Source: Chloroflexota bacterium
Lineage (GTDB): Bacteria; Chloroflexota; Limnocylindria; Limnocylindrales; CSP1-4
Direction of reading: 5' to 3'
Length of the DNA stretch: 7,495 bases
Assembly: GCA_021801545.1 (NCBI GenBank)
Contig: JAJYXX010000067.1
Location: 1 to 7,495 of the forward strand
Shown piece by piece: positions 6,559-7,495 of the stretch. Positions within the stretch are counted from its first letter, which is position 1. Each line of letters starts with the position of its first letter. The position numbers and the translations under genes are program-made. The notes beneath the pieces are model-generated. The model saw only the letters and a program-made list of their open reading frames with translations. It ran no database searches and was not told the origin of the DNA.

Positions 6559-7495
6559 TCGTCCGGCGCGCTCCCAGTCCTGCCCCGTCGCCCGGTCGGC
6601 GCTGCTGCCGGCGGGCGAGCGCGCACGCGCCGGGCGGAGCGGCCACCCGCTCGCGACGTGCCGTCCCCGCCGGAGCGGTGCCGACCACGTCCGGGCCGGG
6701 CGAGGGCGGCCGGTTCCGGCGGACCACCGGTCAGCACCCGGCCGACGAGTTCCTCGCCCTCCGGCAGAACGATCGCCGCCCCACAGCGCAGGCAGATCCC
6801 ACTCTCACCCTTGCCGGCGACGGGCCCCTGGTCGGCATCGTGGATCGCCCCAAGCGGCCCGAAGTTCGTCGTGTAGTCACAGGCGGGGTACGCCGAACAG
6901 CCCCAGAAGACGTTCCCGGTCCGCCTTGCCCGACGCGCGACGAGGTGGCCCGTGCCGCACGCCGGGCAGGTGACCTGGAACGGGAGCTGCGGGGGCGGGG
7001 GCGGGCCGTCCTTCCTGATGTAGTCGCACTCGGGGTAGCGCGAGCAGCCGACGAACACCCCAAACCGGCCCCGCTTCGCGGTCAGCTTCCCCTCGCCGCA
7101 CCGGGGGCAGGGCTTGCCCTCGCCGGGCAACGGCGGCCCCTCCTCGCCGGGCAACGGGCGCGACTCCCTGTGTTCGGGATAGAGCGAGCAGGCGAGGAAG
7201 CGACCGTTCCGCCCGAGACGGACGACCATCGGATGGCCGAGTGAACAGGCCTCCTCGGAGGGCTCGGTCGTGAAGTCCCGTCGGCGCAGCTCGCGCCGCT
7301 TCTCCTCGACGCGCTCGCGCAGCGGTCCGTAGAACTCGCGCAGCAACGGCACCCACTCCCGCTCGCCGCGGGCAACCTCGTCGAGCTCCTCCTCCATCCG
7401 AGCCGTGAAGGCGACGTCGACGTAGTCGCCGAAGTGCTCGACGAGCAGGTCCGTGACGATCTCGCCGATCAGCTCCGGCCGGAGCCGGCGATCCT
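6555..7495 (-). CDS. topA: DNA topoisomerase I, C-terminal 312 residues; gene runs off the right edge
   Basis: Type IA topoisomerase that relaxes negative supercoils by passing a single strand through a transient 5'-phosphotyrosine break. Only the end of the core and the C-terminal domain are visible. The first visible residues, with LIGEIVTDLLVEHF, VDVAFTARMEEELDEVARG (visible residues 25-43) and FYGPL, are the typical end of the core. Then come zinc ribbons: a degenerate first finger with CSLGH (83-87) and CSLYPEH (102-108); a full C4 finger, CPRC (129-132) and CSRYPEC (150-156); a full C4 finger, CPAC (176-179) and CSAYPAC (199-205); and a lone CLRC (234-237) whose second half is missing. 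A roughly 55-residue Arg/Gly/Pro/Ala-rich basic tail ends the protein. The catalytic Tyr and TOPRIM domain lie outside the window. Its TGA overlaps the xerC GTG. Identification is secure from the core end and the repeated ribbons. Confidence 0.96.
   Translation of the reverse strand, partial: DRRLRPELIGEIVTDLLVEHFGDYVDVAFTARMEEELDEVARGEREWVPLLREFYGPLRERVEEKRRELRRRDFTTEPSEEACSLGHPMVVRLGRNGRFLACSLYPEHRESRPLPGEEGPPLPGEGKPCPRCGEGKLTAKRGRFGVFVGCSRYPECDYIRKDGPPPPPQLPFQVTCPACGTGHLVARRARRTGNVFWGCSAYPACDYTTNFGPLGAIHDADQGPVAGKGESGICLRCGAAIVLPEGEELVGRVLTGGPPEPAALARPGRGRHRSGGDGTSRAGGRSARRVRARPPAAAPTGRRGRTGSAPDE
6571..6575 (-). promoter_or_regulatory. GGGAG, possible ribosome binding site for xerC
   Basis: The minus strand has GGGAG, then 12 nt, then the xerC GTG, inside the basic tail of topA. 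The spacing is long for a Shine-Dalgarno but is identical to that upstream of femX. The start is supported mainly by its overlap with the topA stop and by the N-terminal length expected for Xer proteins. Confidence 0.35.

Noticed and set aside
5506..6876. A 456-codon plus-strand open frame spanning opposite femX, xerC and topA
   Set aside because: It crosses three real genes in antisense and looks like composition-driven open frame, not a protein.

Overview
The window is a GC-rich bacterial stretch, roughly 70 % G+C by eye, coded entirely on the minus strand. It looks like ordinary chromosomal core sequence rather than an accessory island. Six genes are visible, in transcription order from the right edge: topA (3' part) -> xerC/D-type recombinase -> FemAB-family peptidoglycan bridge transferase -> murE -> rel ((p)ppGpp synthetase/hydrolase) -> hisS (5' part). 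I see no mobile element, CRISPR array, tRNA or rRNA.

The right part (2919-7495) is a tightly packed operon segment. The next gene starts inside the previous stop codon three times: topA/xerC and xerC/femX overlap as GTGA, and femX/murE overlaps as ATGA. This predicts one transcript with translational coupling. It joins DNA topology (TopA), chromosome-dimer resolution (Xer) and cytoplasmic peptidoglycan precursor synthesis (a side-chain aminoacyl transferase plus the ligase that adds the third stem residue).

The left part (1-2846) holds rel and hisS. Gaps of 72 nt (before rel) and 45 nt (before hisS) separate them from their upstream neighbours. Each gap has a TANNNT box 7-9 nt before the start codon, so each gene could have its own promoter giving a leaderless or nearly leaderless mRNA. 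This is weak evidence. Rel senses uncharged tRNA on the ribosome and HisRS charges tRNA, and rel-hisS proximity is also common in Firmicutes.

Organism: the high GC, the topA C-terminal zinc-ribbon and basic-tail arrangement, the QFDD variant in Rel and the EDPR variant in MurE together suggest Chloroflexota (perhaps a Limnocylindria-like lineage). An actinobacterial or Thermoleophilia-like source is possible. This is family-level impression only and no search was run.

I found no convincing evidence for an undescribed system. The most useful second looks are the hybrid catalytic signature in Rel, the MurE substrate-motif variant next to a Fem transferase, and the coupled gene order.
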